Of a stretch of DNA of 64,000 nucleotides, positions 43,045-51,161 are shown in pieces. The stretch lies in contig NZ_WNKG01000012.1 of the NCBI RefSeq assembly GCF_010119245.1, positions 62,001-126,000 of the forward strand. Direction: 5' to 3'. Each line of letters opens with the position of its first letter. The stretch's first letter is position 1. The translations under genes and the position numbers were made by a program. The notes below the pieces were generated by a model. The model saw only the letters and a program-made list of their open reading frames with translations, was not told where the DNA came from and searched no databases. Origin of the DNA: Cyclobacterium salsum. GTDB taxonomy: Bacteria; Bacteroidota; Bacteroidia; Cytophagales; Cyclobacteriaceae.

Positions 43045-44028
43045 CTACTTTTTTTTCAGTCCCAATTCCTTTAGTCTTTCTTCCAGAAACTCACCGGCCG
43101 TACAATCCTCAAATGCTTTCGGATGGTCCGGATCCACACAGTCGTCGAGGCAACTAAGATTCATTCCTGAACGGGGATGGAGAAAAAAAGGAATGGAATA
43201 ACGGCTGCTGTTCATTTTCTCCCGTGGTGGATTCACCACCCGGTGGATGGTGGATTTTAGTTTTTTATTGGTCAGCCTTTCCAGCATATCGCCCACATTT
43301 ACCACCAATTGTTCCGGCAAGGCGGTAATGGGAATCCACTTTCCATCTCTCCTTAAAACTTCCAACCCGTCGGCACTTGCACCCATAAGCAAGGTGATGA
43401 GATTGATATCACCGTGTTCTGCTGCCCTGACGGCATCTTCAGGCACTTCTTCGGGGTTTGAAATCGGGAAGTAATGAATGGAGCGCAAAATGGAATTACC
43501 GTGAAGTACCTTGTCGTCAAAGTAGGATTCTTTCAATCCGAGACTGATAGCGATGGCCCTTAACATTTGTTTACCGGCTTCTTCTATTGTTTGAAACACT
43601 TTTAATGAAACGGCTTTGAAATGGGAAACTTCCTTCGGCCAGACGTTTGCCGGATAATCCGCTTTTACCGCATCATCATTCGAAATCCAATCCAATTCCT
43701 GGCCGACATGGTAAAATTCCTTTAAGTCACCTGTATTTCTACCTTTGGCGTGCTCCTTTCCCTTGCCCGTATACCCGCGCTGAAAGCCAATTTCCGGCTT
43801 TTCATAGGCTGCTTTTACCTCATCTGGCAATGAAAAAAAAGACTGAATGGCTTCGTACAGCTCATCCTGTAGGGATTGGTGCAAGCCATGATTTTTTATG
43901 GCTACAAAGCCGATGTTTTGGTAGGCATCACTCAGGTTTTTTACAAAAGCTGCTTTTTGTTCGGGATTCCCCGAAGTAAAATCCGCCAGATCCAGGGAAG
44001 GGACTTCATCAAATAATATTTCGCTCAT
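43045..44028 (-). CDS. 2-oxoglutarate/Fe(II) oxygenase, isopenicillin-N-synthase-like
   Basis: Cytosolic non-heme iron oxygenase of 327 residues. The N-terminal DIOX_N part (VPSLDLADF, NIGFVAIKNHGL) is followed by the double-stranded beta-helix. Its iron ligands are H and D in AEHGDINLITLL and the second His in KSTIHRVVNPP. The 2OG-binding R-x-S is SSRYSIPFF. This is the usual layout of bacterial IPNS-like enzymes. The substrate is unknown. It is probably in one operon with chrA. Confidence 0.92.
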   Translation of the reverse strand: MSEILFDEVPSLDLADFTSGNPEQKAAFVKNLSDAYQNIGFVAIKNHGLHQSLQDELYEAIQSFFSLPDEVKAAYEKPEIGFQRGYTGKGKEHAKGRNTGDLKEFYHVGQELDWISNDDAVKADYPANVWPKEVSHFKAVSLKVFQTIEEAGKQMLRAIAISLGLKESYFDDKVLHGNSILRSIHYFPISNPEEVPEDAVRAAEHGDINLITLLMGASADGLEVLRRDGKWIPITALPEQLVVNVGDMLERLTNKKLKSTIHRVVNPPREKMNSSRYSIPFFLHPRSGMNLSCLDDCVDPDHPKAFEDCTAGEFLEERLKELGLKKK

Positions 44029-44105
44029 TCATTATCAAGTTTGTTGCAAGGTAATTTTTTTTGGGGTAATATTAAATACCTTTGATTGCTTTTAACGCCG
44101 TTTCT

Positions 44106-44864
44106 ATGAAGGTTTATCCTTGCATTTATGCTGCTTGTTTTTGCCTGCTTTTGTTCGTTTCTTGTGACTCTTCGGACAATAAAAATGAATCCCGGGTCCT
44201 TTCCCAATCAGAAGGCACTGCGGAGCCACTGGCACCGGCCCTGGAATTTAAAGAAATTCCGGTAGCAGGTATGCCGGATGCCATTGTAGACATTTATTCA
44301 CCGACTGGAAATGAAGATTTTGAACCTGGGAAGGTGCTCTTTTCCGTTAATATCAGGAATTATCCCCTGGGCAAAGAAAGACCGTTTATGCTTTCCTTAA
44401 ATGGGGCTACCCCGAAAGCCCATTCGACTCCCTCTTTTCAGATGGAATTAGACAAGGGGACATACCGTGCGGTGACTTTTTTGCTGGACGAGCAGGGTCT
44501 TGCCCTGAAAGAATACGGTAACTTTTCCGAAAGGCAATTTACAGTAGGAGGGACCGAACTTTCCGTGGACCAACTACAGCCATCCCTTCTGCTACACTTG
44601 CCCAGGGATCAGCAGCAATTTGCCGAAGGGGAGCCAATTCTGATTGATTTCATTTATTTAGGCGGAGACCCAGAATTAGACGGGCTGGCTATTCAGGTGG
44701 AATTAGGTAACCATACCCACAAGACCCAACAGATGGAAACGCTTTCCCTATCAGGGATTCCCGAAGGAAACTACGATCTTGTTATCCGCCTAATGAACTC
44801 TGAAAGCGGCCAACCAATTCCGGGTAACTATACCTCAATTTCCCGAAGTATCCGAGTGAAATAA
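44106..44864 (+). CDS. Uncharacterised lipoprotein
   Basis: About 252 residues. I start at the ATG at 44106 because it opens a lipoprotein signal (MKVYPCIYAACFCLLLFVSCD, lipobox LFVSC). The body is predicted beta-rich, with two similar halves. Both have an SP-x-G/PRDQQQF-type start and a NYPLGKERPFMLSLNG or IQVELGNHTH-type middle (IVDIYSPTGNEDFEPGKVLFSVNI and LLLHLPRDQQQFAEGEPILIDFIY). This looks like two tandem Ig-like domains. I do not recognise a named family; function unknown. Divergent from the oxygenase and convergent with recO nine bases away. Confidence 0.75.
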   Translation: MKVYPCIYAACFCLLLFVSCDSSDNKNESRVLSQSEGTAEPLAPALEFKEIPVAGMPDAIVDIYSPTGNEDFEPGKVLFSVNIRNYPLGKERPFMLSLNGATPKAHSTPSFQMELDKGTYRAVTFLLDEQGLALKEYGNFSERQFTVGGTELSVDQLQPSLLLHLPRDQQQFAEGEPILIDFIYLGGDPELDGLAIQVELGNHTHKTQQMETLSLSGIPEGNYDLVIRLMNSESGQPIPGNYTSISRSIRVK

Positions 44865-44873
44865 AAAAGACAG

Positions 44874-45560
44874 CTATTGGACCAATGTTCGCAGCACGGC
44901 AAGAGATTTAATGTCTCCGAACCCGTCGATGTGGATTTTATAGAATAGGATCCAATCATCAATCAGTGTCCGTTTAAGAGACACCGGCAGGGAGGGAAGC
45001 AGGGTTTCCTGCTGCTCCAACAACTGGTCCAGGTAGCTGATTTTATCCTCCAGTGTGCTTCCGGTTTGTTCTACGGGAAGCTGAAGGTAAAACTCCCTGG
45101 CATCATCCGGCTCAAATCCCAGATACCGGGAGGTACGAATCAGGAAAAGAAGAATAAAAAGCCCGGGTTGGAATTCGGGGCTGTCAAGTCTTAGGATAAG
45201 CTGGAAAAGGTAATCAAACAGGACTTCGTTTTGGTAATTATCCACCACCACTTTTCCCAGGATTTCCCCCATAAACATGCTGATACCCGAACGGTAAAAA
45301 TCGAAGGGGATGCGCTGAAAAGCCCAGGCCAGTTTGGCCTCTGAAATCCGGTTCAGGTTGGCGGTTTCCTTGTCATATACAACCAGTTCCAGTAGGGTAA
45401 GGGGTTGGAAATGAGCCATCTTGGTTTTAGACTTTTGGCTCCTGACACCGTTCACCAAATAGGTCTTCAGACCCAAATCCCGGGTGAAAATCCGAACGAT
45501 AATAGACGTTTCCCGGTACTTGATATAGTTAATGACGATTCCCCTGGTTTTTCGTAACAT
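44874..45560 (-). CDS. recO: DNA repair protein RecO
   Basis: Recombination mediator of the RecFOR pathway that loads RecA on gapped DNA. It has about 228 residues from the ATG at 45560; a longer frame reaching 45611 would overlap tdk. The N-terminal OB fold is typical (RKTRGIVINYIKYRETSIIVRIFTRDLGLKTYLVNGVRSQKSK), as are the middle ELVVYDKETANLNRISEAKLAWAFQRIPFDFYRSGISMFMGEIL and a helical C-terminus. It starts four bases after tdk, so they form an operon. Confidence 0.92.
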   Translation of the reverse strand: MLRKTRGIVINYIKYRETSIIVRIFTRDLGLKTYLVNGVRSQKSKTKMAHFQPLTLLELVVYDKETANLNRISEAKLAWAFQRIPFDFYRSGISMFMGEILGKVVVDNYQNEVLFDYLFQLILRLDSPEFQPGLFILLFLIRTSRYLGFEPDDAREFYLQLPVEQTGSTLEDKISYLDQLLEQQETLLPSLPVSLKRTLIDDWILFYKIHIDGFGDIKSLAVLRTLVQ

Positions 45561-45564
45561 GGTA

Positions 45565-46152
45565 TTAAGATTCCTTGCCCTGGTAAAAACACCTGCGGCA
45601 TCGCGCTTCATAACTCCCTTTTTCTCCCAGCATCACTTTGGATTTCTCGGAAGATAGCCGGTAACTGAAAGCGGCCAAATCGCCGCATTTCATACAGATG
45701 GCATGAACCTTGGTTACATACTCCGCAATGGCCATTAATTGAGGCATGGGTTCAAAGGGTTTCCCTTCAAAATCCATATCCAACCCTGCCAGGATTACCC
45801 GAACTCCCGATCGGGCCAGTCGTTCCGTTACGGCAATGATTTGATTGTCAAAAAACTGAACTTCATCGATGCCCACCACATCGCAGTTTCCGGCTAATAA
45901 TAGGATGTCATTTGCAAATTGAACCGGGGTGGAACGGATGATGCTTTCGTTGTGGGATACCACATTTTCCGCATGGTAGCGCTGATCCACGGCAGGTTTG
46001 AAAATCTCAACCTTCTGCCGAGCAATCAGGGCGCGGTTTAATCTTCGGATTAGCTCTTCGGTTTTGCCAGAAAACATGGATCCACAGATAACTTCTACCT
46101 GGCCTTTTCGTGCAGCCTGATCGTGATTTCCTAACAAAGGTTCGATAAACAT
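45565..46152 (-). CDS. tdk: Thymidine kinase
   Basis: Cytosolic salvage enzyme phosphorylating thymidine, 195 residues, TK1-like type II family. P-loop: VICGSMFSGKTEELIRR near residue 22. Asp/Glu block: VVGIDEVQFFD near 92. Lasso and zinc site: CMKCGDLAAFSYRL plus CRRC near the C-terminus, which supplies four Cys. Start at the ATG at 46152. It forms an operon with recO. Confidence 0.95.
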   Translation of the reverse strand: MFIEPLLGNHDQAARKGQVEVICGSMFSGKTEELIRRLNRALIARQKVEIFKPAVDQRYHAENVVSHNESIIRSTPVQFANDILLLAGNCDVVGIDEVQFFDNQIIAVTERLARSGVRVILAGLDMDFEGKPFEPMPQLMAIAEYVTKVHAICMKCGDLAAFSYRLSSEKSKVMLGEKGSYEARCRRCFYQGKES

Positions 46153-46351
46153 GGTAATAAAAATAGGATTAACAACAACGACTATCCAATAACAGTACCA
46201 AAGGAAGACGGAAAGATAGGGCCTGCAATGGAATCCTCAAAATTACGGGTTTTTATCCGTTTTTTTACACCCTTGCAAGTCCCCTGTTAAGCAATGCATC
46301 CTTTCTTTAAAGGATAAAATCCCTACCTTTACAAGTACTTTTAACCGAATA

Positions 46352-47419
46352 ATGACGATTCATATGGAAAGACAACGCAGTTTAAATACGGAATACGCTG
46401 CCAGGTATTCCAGGGAATTTGCCCAAAACCTATGCAAGGAATTTTTTGAATCAACGGAGACCATTAGCGGGGAGGAAATCGCTACCCTTACCCCTTGCCG
46501 ACAGCTTAACCTGATGGTAATCAAGTCCCTATTTGAAAGTTGGCAAGAGCAAATGGAGCGGTTCTCCCGAAGTCCCTTTTTTGATTTTCAAGATAAAAAA
46601 GTAGTGAGTGCGTTGGAGGATTTTATGAACGTGCTTTCCAGGGCGATAAAAATCCGTCAGGAAGATTTCGAACCGCTACTGGAACGTTCCCTGGAAAAAG
46701 TGCTGAAGCTCGCCGTAGAACCATTGGCCTTTATGGAAGAGGAGTTGGAAGGTCAGATTAAAAAATCAAGCCCTGACTTCAAAGGTCTGCGAAAATACCT
46801 TAAGTGGCATGCTACTTCCTGGCAACCGGCGGTGGAGGTTCTGATTGAATCTCCGGAAAGCTCCACATGGAGAGAAAAACTACATCAGGGCTTTGATGAT
46901 CATTTTTCTGAGGAAGCGTCTCCGGAAGCATTACTTGACCAAATCCACGCTGTTTTGCCCGTAGACATGGGCCAACTGATCATTTGGGAAACCGGGCCTG
47001 AAGGAACTACCACCCGGGTTTACCAGGAACCTGTCGAAGATAATTTGGAAGCGGCACCGCCTCCTGATGAAGCCGCCGGGGAAGCTGCCTCGGATGAGCG
47101 GGAATTGAGCATTGATCCGGCCCTGGCCTGGGCCCGGTTTGAATCGGAAGAACATGCCTATATGAAAGGCAGTATTGAGCATATTAGAGACGGAATGGGC
47201 ATCAACCAACGAATCATGTTTACCAAGCGGCTTTTTCAGGGAAACCCGGACCTAATGGACCAGGCGCTGGAAGAGTTGGACCGTACAGATAGCTTTTTTG
47301 ATGCGGTAAGCCTTATGAACAGCAGCTTTGTTAACACCCTTAAATGGGACGTGCAGTCGGATGAAGTACAGGAATTGTTGCAATTGGTCTTTCGGAAATT
47401 TGATGAAGCAAGCGATTGA
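46352..47419 (+). CDS. Uncharacterised helical protein, coupled to a 2H phosphoesterase
   Basis: 355 residues (an ATG at 46364 is equally possible). It has no signal peptide or membrane segment and is rich in Glu, Leu and Arg with long predicted helices. An acidic low-complexity linker at about 226-250 (EDNLEAAPPPDEAAGEAASDE) separates two helical domains. Both halves contain similar pieces (CRQLNLMVIKSLFESWQEQM, INQRIMFTKRLFQGNPDLMDQALEELDR). I do not recognise the family, although similar unnamed proteins seem to be common in Cytophagales. Its stop overlaps the ATG of the next gene by one base (TGATG-type junction), so the two products are probably made together. Confidence 0.75.
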   Translation: MTIHMERQRSLNTEYAARYSREFAQNLCKEFFESTETISGEEIATLTPCRQLNLMVIKSLFESWQEQMERFSRSPFFDFQDKKVVSALEDFMNVLSRAIKIRQEDFEPLLERSLEKVLKLAVEPLAFMEEELEGQIKKSSPDFKGLRKYLKWHATSWQPAVEVLIESPESSTWREKLHQGFDDHFSEEASPEALLDQIHAVLPVDMGQLIIWETGPEGTTTRVYQEPVEDNLEAAPPPDEAAGEAASDERELSIDPALAWARFESEEHAYMKGSIEHIRDGMGINQRIMFTKRLFQGNPDLMDQALEELDRTDSFFDAVSLMNSSFVNTLKWDVQSDEVQELLQLVFRKFDEASD

Positions 47420-48108
47420 TGGACCTGCAAGGGCATTATCACCGGTTGCATGCCGAAGCAATGGCCAACGTGGCGACTGAGGGGTTTTCTTTTGATCCCG
47501 AAATAACAAACCCCTCCGATTCGAGGAGAGGGTTGACCCTTTTGCTCAGACCAGGCGAGGAGCTCCTGGCTGCTTTTTCGGCATTTATCGAAGCCGTTTA
47601 TCGGGTGGCACCGGGGCAGTATTATTACCCGGATTCTGACATACATGTCACCCTAATGCCTGTGATTTCCTGTTATCCGGGATTTCGCCTTCAGGATCTG
47701 GAACTTCCGTTGTATATAGAATTAATTCAACAAGCCATGGAAGGCATCAAGCCGATACCGCTAAGGTTTGCCGGGGTGTTTGCCTCGCCATCCTGTTTGA
47801 TGATTAAAGGCTTTCCGCAGGATGGGGAGCTTGAAAATGGCAGAAATAACCTGCGAGCAATCTTTGCAAGCTCTACCTTGGAGCAGTCGCTGGACAAACG
47901 GTACCGGCTGGTCTCCGCTCATTGCACCGTGATCCGTTTTCAAAAACCGGTGCAACAGCCTGAAATGGTGGTGGATTTACTGGACACATTTCAGGACCGG
48001 TTTTTTGGAGCGCAGCGTTTTGATCAGGTAGAATTGGTTTTTAACGATTGGTACCAGCGAAAGCAAAAGGTGCAAATCCTGGAGACTTTTCCTTTAAGAG
48101 GCAAGTAG
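47419..48108 (+). CDS. 2H phosphoesterase (2'-5' RNA ligase/LigT-like)
   Basis: Cytosolic protein of 229 residues with two H-x-T motifs, DIHVTLMPV near residue 77 and SAHCTVIRF near 164. These define the 2H phosphoesterase superfamily, whose members act on 2',3'-cyclic phosphates or 2'-5' linked RNA ends. Length and spacing fit LigT-like members. The ATG overlaps the upstream stop by one base, which points to a joint function with the preceding helical protein. RNA end processing is plausible but the substrate is unknown. Confidence 0.82.
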   Translation: MDLQGHYHRLHAEAMANVATEGFSFDPEITNPSDSRRGLTLLLRPGEELLAAFSAFIEAVYRVAPGQYYYPDSDIHVTLMPVISCYPGFRLQDLELPLYIELIQQAMEGIKPIPLRFAGVFASPSCLMIKGFPQDGELENGRNNLRAIFASSTLEQSLDKRYRLVSAHCTVIRFQKPVQQPEMVVDLLDTFQDRFFGAQRFDQVELVFNDWYQRKQKVQILETFPLRGK

Positions 48109-48118
48109 CCAATCGGGA

Positions 48119-49981
48119 TCAATCCGTAACGGTAACATTATCTATTAGGAAACGGGCCAGAGGTACTTTCGTATCGGCTCCCGGCAAAGGTGGAACCGGA
48201 TCCTCATTGGGGGTTTTCCTTCCGGGTAAGTTGCGATACGGACCGGTCCGGAACGAAAGCCTTTCAATCGATTTTACCGCGACTGTCAGGGGGATGTGAT
48301 CAGCTATCTTTTCCCCATTCCAGCTGAGGGAAAAATGGCCATAGGGCGTTGCCATCACCTGCAGGGAGAGCTTCTGCCATTCCCCCGGTTCAACTTTGCC
48401 GAGCAATATCTTTTCATGCCCGGCCAAATAGCTGAGATTCCTCTCTTCGTCCAGTAGGATGCGTATGGGGCGATTGCCATATCGGTCGGTGACATCCATT
48501 TCAAGCCGCCCGTTTCCGGTGGAGGCCGTCGTGAATTCCCATTCCAGTCGAACTTCCTGTCCTTCTTCAAAAACCCGGATGGCACGGGCATAATCGTAGG
48601 GGTCTTCATCTCTTAGCTCCAACACCCTACCTTCTCCGGAAGGGGAGGGGATCACATTGACCGGTGCCCAAAGGGGTGCATAAATATTCCAATCCGGGAT
48701 GGCTCCATAGGGAGTCAAGGTGTTAAAATCATCCGAAACGGGTCCGGTCACTGCATGCCGGATGGGAGTCGGTACCCGGCTGACCCACATGTCTTCCTTA
48801 TTCATGCTATAGGTGAGCCACATATCTTCGCCGGGAGGATTTCCATTGCCTGCTACAATTCCTCGCACGTAGCAGGGGCCAAAATCTTTCCAGCGCCCAT
48901 AAAATCTTCGGGGAGGAACCTCTCCCTGTATCAATACCATGTCATCAAAAATAATTCCATCGTCCGAATGGATGGTAATTAATGGATACCGGTATTCGTC
49001 GATGTCAATCGGATTATAGACCAGGGCATACCGTTCGTCACTTGTTTGCTGTGCCCAAACCTTTCCACCAGCCATCGTAAGCGAAGGGGCTTTGATGGAT
49101 GGGGAAAAGGTTTCCCCCCCATCACTGGAAATCGCTGTCATGGATCGTTTCCAGAAGCCAATGGTTTTTCCGTCCTTCCGGGTATAGTAGGAGAAGGCTG
49201 AACCGCCCCGGTCACCGGTATAGAATCCGTCCAGTCCATTATCTTCGTCTCGCCACTGTAGGGTCACCAGGGTATCGTTGAGAAGTTCCTCACAAGCGGC
49301 TACAAAAGCCGGGTCCGTTGATTTTTGGTAAAAGGGAAAGGCTGTGTTGCGCTCGTTCCATTCGGTATGGCTGCTATATCGGATAAAATAGATTGGCCCA
49401 AGGGATCCGTCCTCGTTAATTTCACGTACCACCCTTCCAATACCACCCTCTTCGAAAGGATCTTCCGAATGCCCGTAAAAAGCCAGGGTAAGCATTTTAC
49501 CTTTGCTGCTGACATAAAATCCCATCCGTTGGTGCATCATATAGCCATCATAACCTTTGGGTATGCGCACGCCTTCCGGCGCGGGGTACGGAGGAAAAAG
49601 AACCTCCGGGTCGGTCCATTCCCGTCCATCCTTTGAGCGAATCAATAGCGTTTGTCCGGGCGCAATGTGTTCATCTACAGGGTTGCTTAAGTACTGTTGG
49701 TAAAAGGTACCCTTCCAATAGGCCAGGTTGGAAGCGTGGCTGTAGGTCCAATCGAATCCACCAGCCAGTCTGGGTTGGGTTCGGTTAACGCGCAGCGTCT
49801 GCCTGCTTTCTACCCCCACCGCGTACCTGAGCCGGCCCTCATGTACATCCGGGTCAATGCTGTTTCCTCCTATGTATCGGACAGGCTCATGAATACTTCC
49901 CGTTTGGGCCATGGATAGGGGAAGGTGGCTAAAATACCCAATAAATAAAAAGAGGCAAAGGAGAGGAAGACATGGCTTCAT
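48119..49981 (-). CDS. Secreted sialidase-like (BNR) beta-propeller protein
   Basis: Secreted or periplasmic protein of 620 residues with a signal peptide ending at LSMAQT. Residues about 60-415 look like a six-bladed sialidase-type propeller. They include Asp-box-like ISSDGGETFSPS, IRSKDGREWTDPE, HSDDGIIFDD and SYYTRKDGKT. Residues about 425-620 form a second beta-sandwich domain resembling concanavalin-type carbohydrate-binding modules (RLEMDVTDRYGNRPI, LSWNGEKIADHI, FLIDNVTVTD). A sugar-processing role is likely; the true substrate is not shown. It lies in the same orientation just behind the NagX-type gene, five bases away, so the two form an operon. Confidence 0.72.
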   Translation of the reverse strand: MKPCLPLLCLFLFIGYFSHLPLSMAQTGSIHEPVRYIGGNSIDPDVHEGRLRYAVGVESRQTLRVNRTQPRLAGGFDWTYSHASNLAYWKGTFYQQYLSNPVDEHIAPGQTLLIRSKDGREWTDPEVLFPPYPAPEGVRIPKGYDGYMMHQRMGFYVSSKGKMLTLAFYGHSEDPFEEGGIGRVVREINEDGSLGPIYFIRYSSHTEWNERNTAFPFYQKSTDPAFVAACEELLNDTLVTLQWRDEDNGLDGFYTGDRGGSAFSYYTRKDGKTIGFWKRSMTAISSDGGETFSPSIKAPSLTMAGGKVWAQQTSDERYALVYNPIDIDEYRYPLITIHSDDGIIFDDMVLIQGEVPPRRFYGRWKDFGPCYVRGIVAGNGNPPGEDMWLTYSMNKEDMWVSRVPTPIRHAVTGPVSDDFNTLTPYGAIPDWNIYAPLWAPVNVIPSPSGEGRVLELRDEDPYDYARAIRVFEEGQEVRLEWEFTTASTGNGRLEMDVTDRYGNRPIRILLDEERNLSYLAGHEKILLGKVEPGEWQKLSLQVMATPYGHFSLSWNGEKIADHIPLTVAVKSIERLSFRTGPYRNLPGRKTPNEDPVPPLPGADTKVPLARFLIDNVTVTD

Positions 49982-49985
49982 ATGC

Positions 49986-51083
49986 TTATAATTTAATAAA
50001 TATTTTTCGTCGGTAAAGTAGATAAGCCGGGATAAAATTGATAGCTACGAAGAGTAGTGCATACAGCATGCTGGCAAACTTCAGGGAAAGCCCCATGCCC
50101 GTGAAGGCATTCAGAAAATGAACATTTAGGGATTGTCCCCCCATTTCCAGCCCATAAAATAACAGTGATAGCACATCGGCCAGCACGTAAACGGTAATGG
50201 CATTGGCACCAAAAATAATCCCCACGCTGGTTCCTCTTTGTTTTCCTAAAATGTCTACCAGGAAATAGCAGGCCCCCAGGGCTATAAATGCGGCTCCACC
50301 GGTCACCAAGGTAAAGGAGCTGGTCCAGAGGTGTTTGTTGATGGGAAATACCTGCGCCCACAACAGTCCCAACAATACCAACGGTACACCCAAAGCCATC
50401 AAATAGTTTGCTTTCAGATGTTGGTTTTTATTTGAGAGCAGTATATGTCCAGCGAGCATGCCTAAGATTCCGGTCACAATCGCCGGGAGGGTGCTGAAAA
50501 GTCCTTCAGGATCCCAGGAGCCTTCCCACATTTTGCCCGGGAGTAGGATTCGGTCTATCCATGCAGCCAGGTTTCTTCCCGGTTCGAACATGACTACACC
50601 CTCGTCGGGAGTCGGGATCAGCGTCAAGGCAAGCCAGTAAACCAACAGGATGCCGCTGGCCAGGAAGGCTTGTTTTTTCCAGTCGCTGTTTAAGAAAAGG
50701 AATGCGCAGGCAAGGAAGACAACTGCGATGCGTTGCAGGACCCCGGCGATGCGCATGTCGGAAAAGTCAAAATGAGGAATGAGGTTTAAAAAAACGCCAA
50801 CGATGAAAATTTTCAAGGAGCGGATCAGTATTTTTTTGTACATTTCTGGCTTGGGAAATCCACCTTCCAGCCGCTTGGTGTAAGCAAAGGCGATAGAAAC
50901 GCCTACGATAAACAAGAAAAAAGGATAAATAAAATCAGTCATGGTAAGGCCATTCCAGGATGCATGCAACAGGGAGGGATACACATGGTCCCAGGTACCG
51001 GGGTAATTGACCAAAATCATGGCAGCTATGGTAAATCCCCTTAAGGCATCCAGGGAGATTAATCGGGTACTCGTTGGCTTCAT
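49986..51083 (-). CDS. Heparan-alpha-glucosaminide N-acetyltransferase-like membrane protein (NagX/DUF5009)
   Basis: Polytopic membrane protein of 365 residues with about ten helices. The N-terminus RLISLDALRGFTIAAMILVNYPGTWDHVYPSLLHASWNGLTMTDFIYPFFLFIVGVSIAFAY is diagnostic for the HGSNAT/NagX family, including the conserved His of SLLHASW. Members transfer acyl groups to amino sugars across the membrane or transport N-acetylglucosamine-related compounds. The divergent GH20 hexosaminidase 78 bases away supports amino-sugar metabolism. Confidence 0.9.
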   Translation of the reverse strand: MKPTSTRLISLDALRGFTIAAMILVNYPGTWDHVYPSLLHASWNGLTMTDFIYPFFLFIVGVSIAFAYTKRLEGGFPKPEMYKKILIRSLKIFIVGVFLNLIPHFDFSDMRIAGVLQRIAVVFLACAFLFLNSDWKKQAFLASGILLVYWLALTLIPTPDEGVVMFEPGRNLAAWIDRILLPGKMWEGSWDPEGLFSTLPAIVTGILGMLAGHILLSNKNQHLKANYLMALGVPLVLLGLLWAQVFPINKHLWTSSFTLVTGGAAFIALGACYFLVDILGKQRGTSVGIIFGANAITVYVLADVLSLLFYGLEMGGQSLNVHFLNAFTGMGLSLKFASMLYALLFVAINFIPAYLLYRRKIFIKL

Positions 51084-51161
51084 ACAATAAAATTAGGTTC
51101 GTTCAATAGTCAATTTAATACCAATGCAGGTAATAATAAGGCTACTTAAATCTGTTGAATT

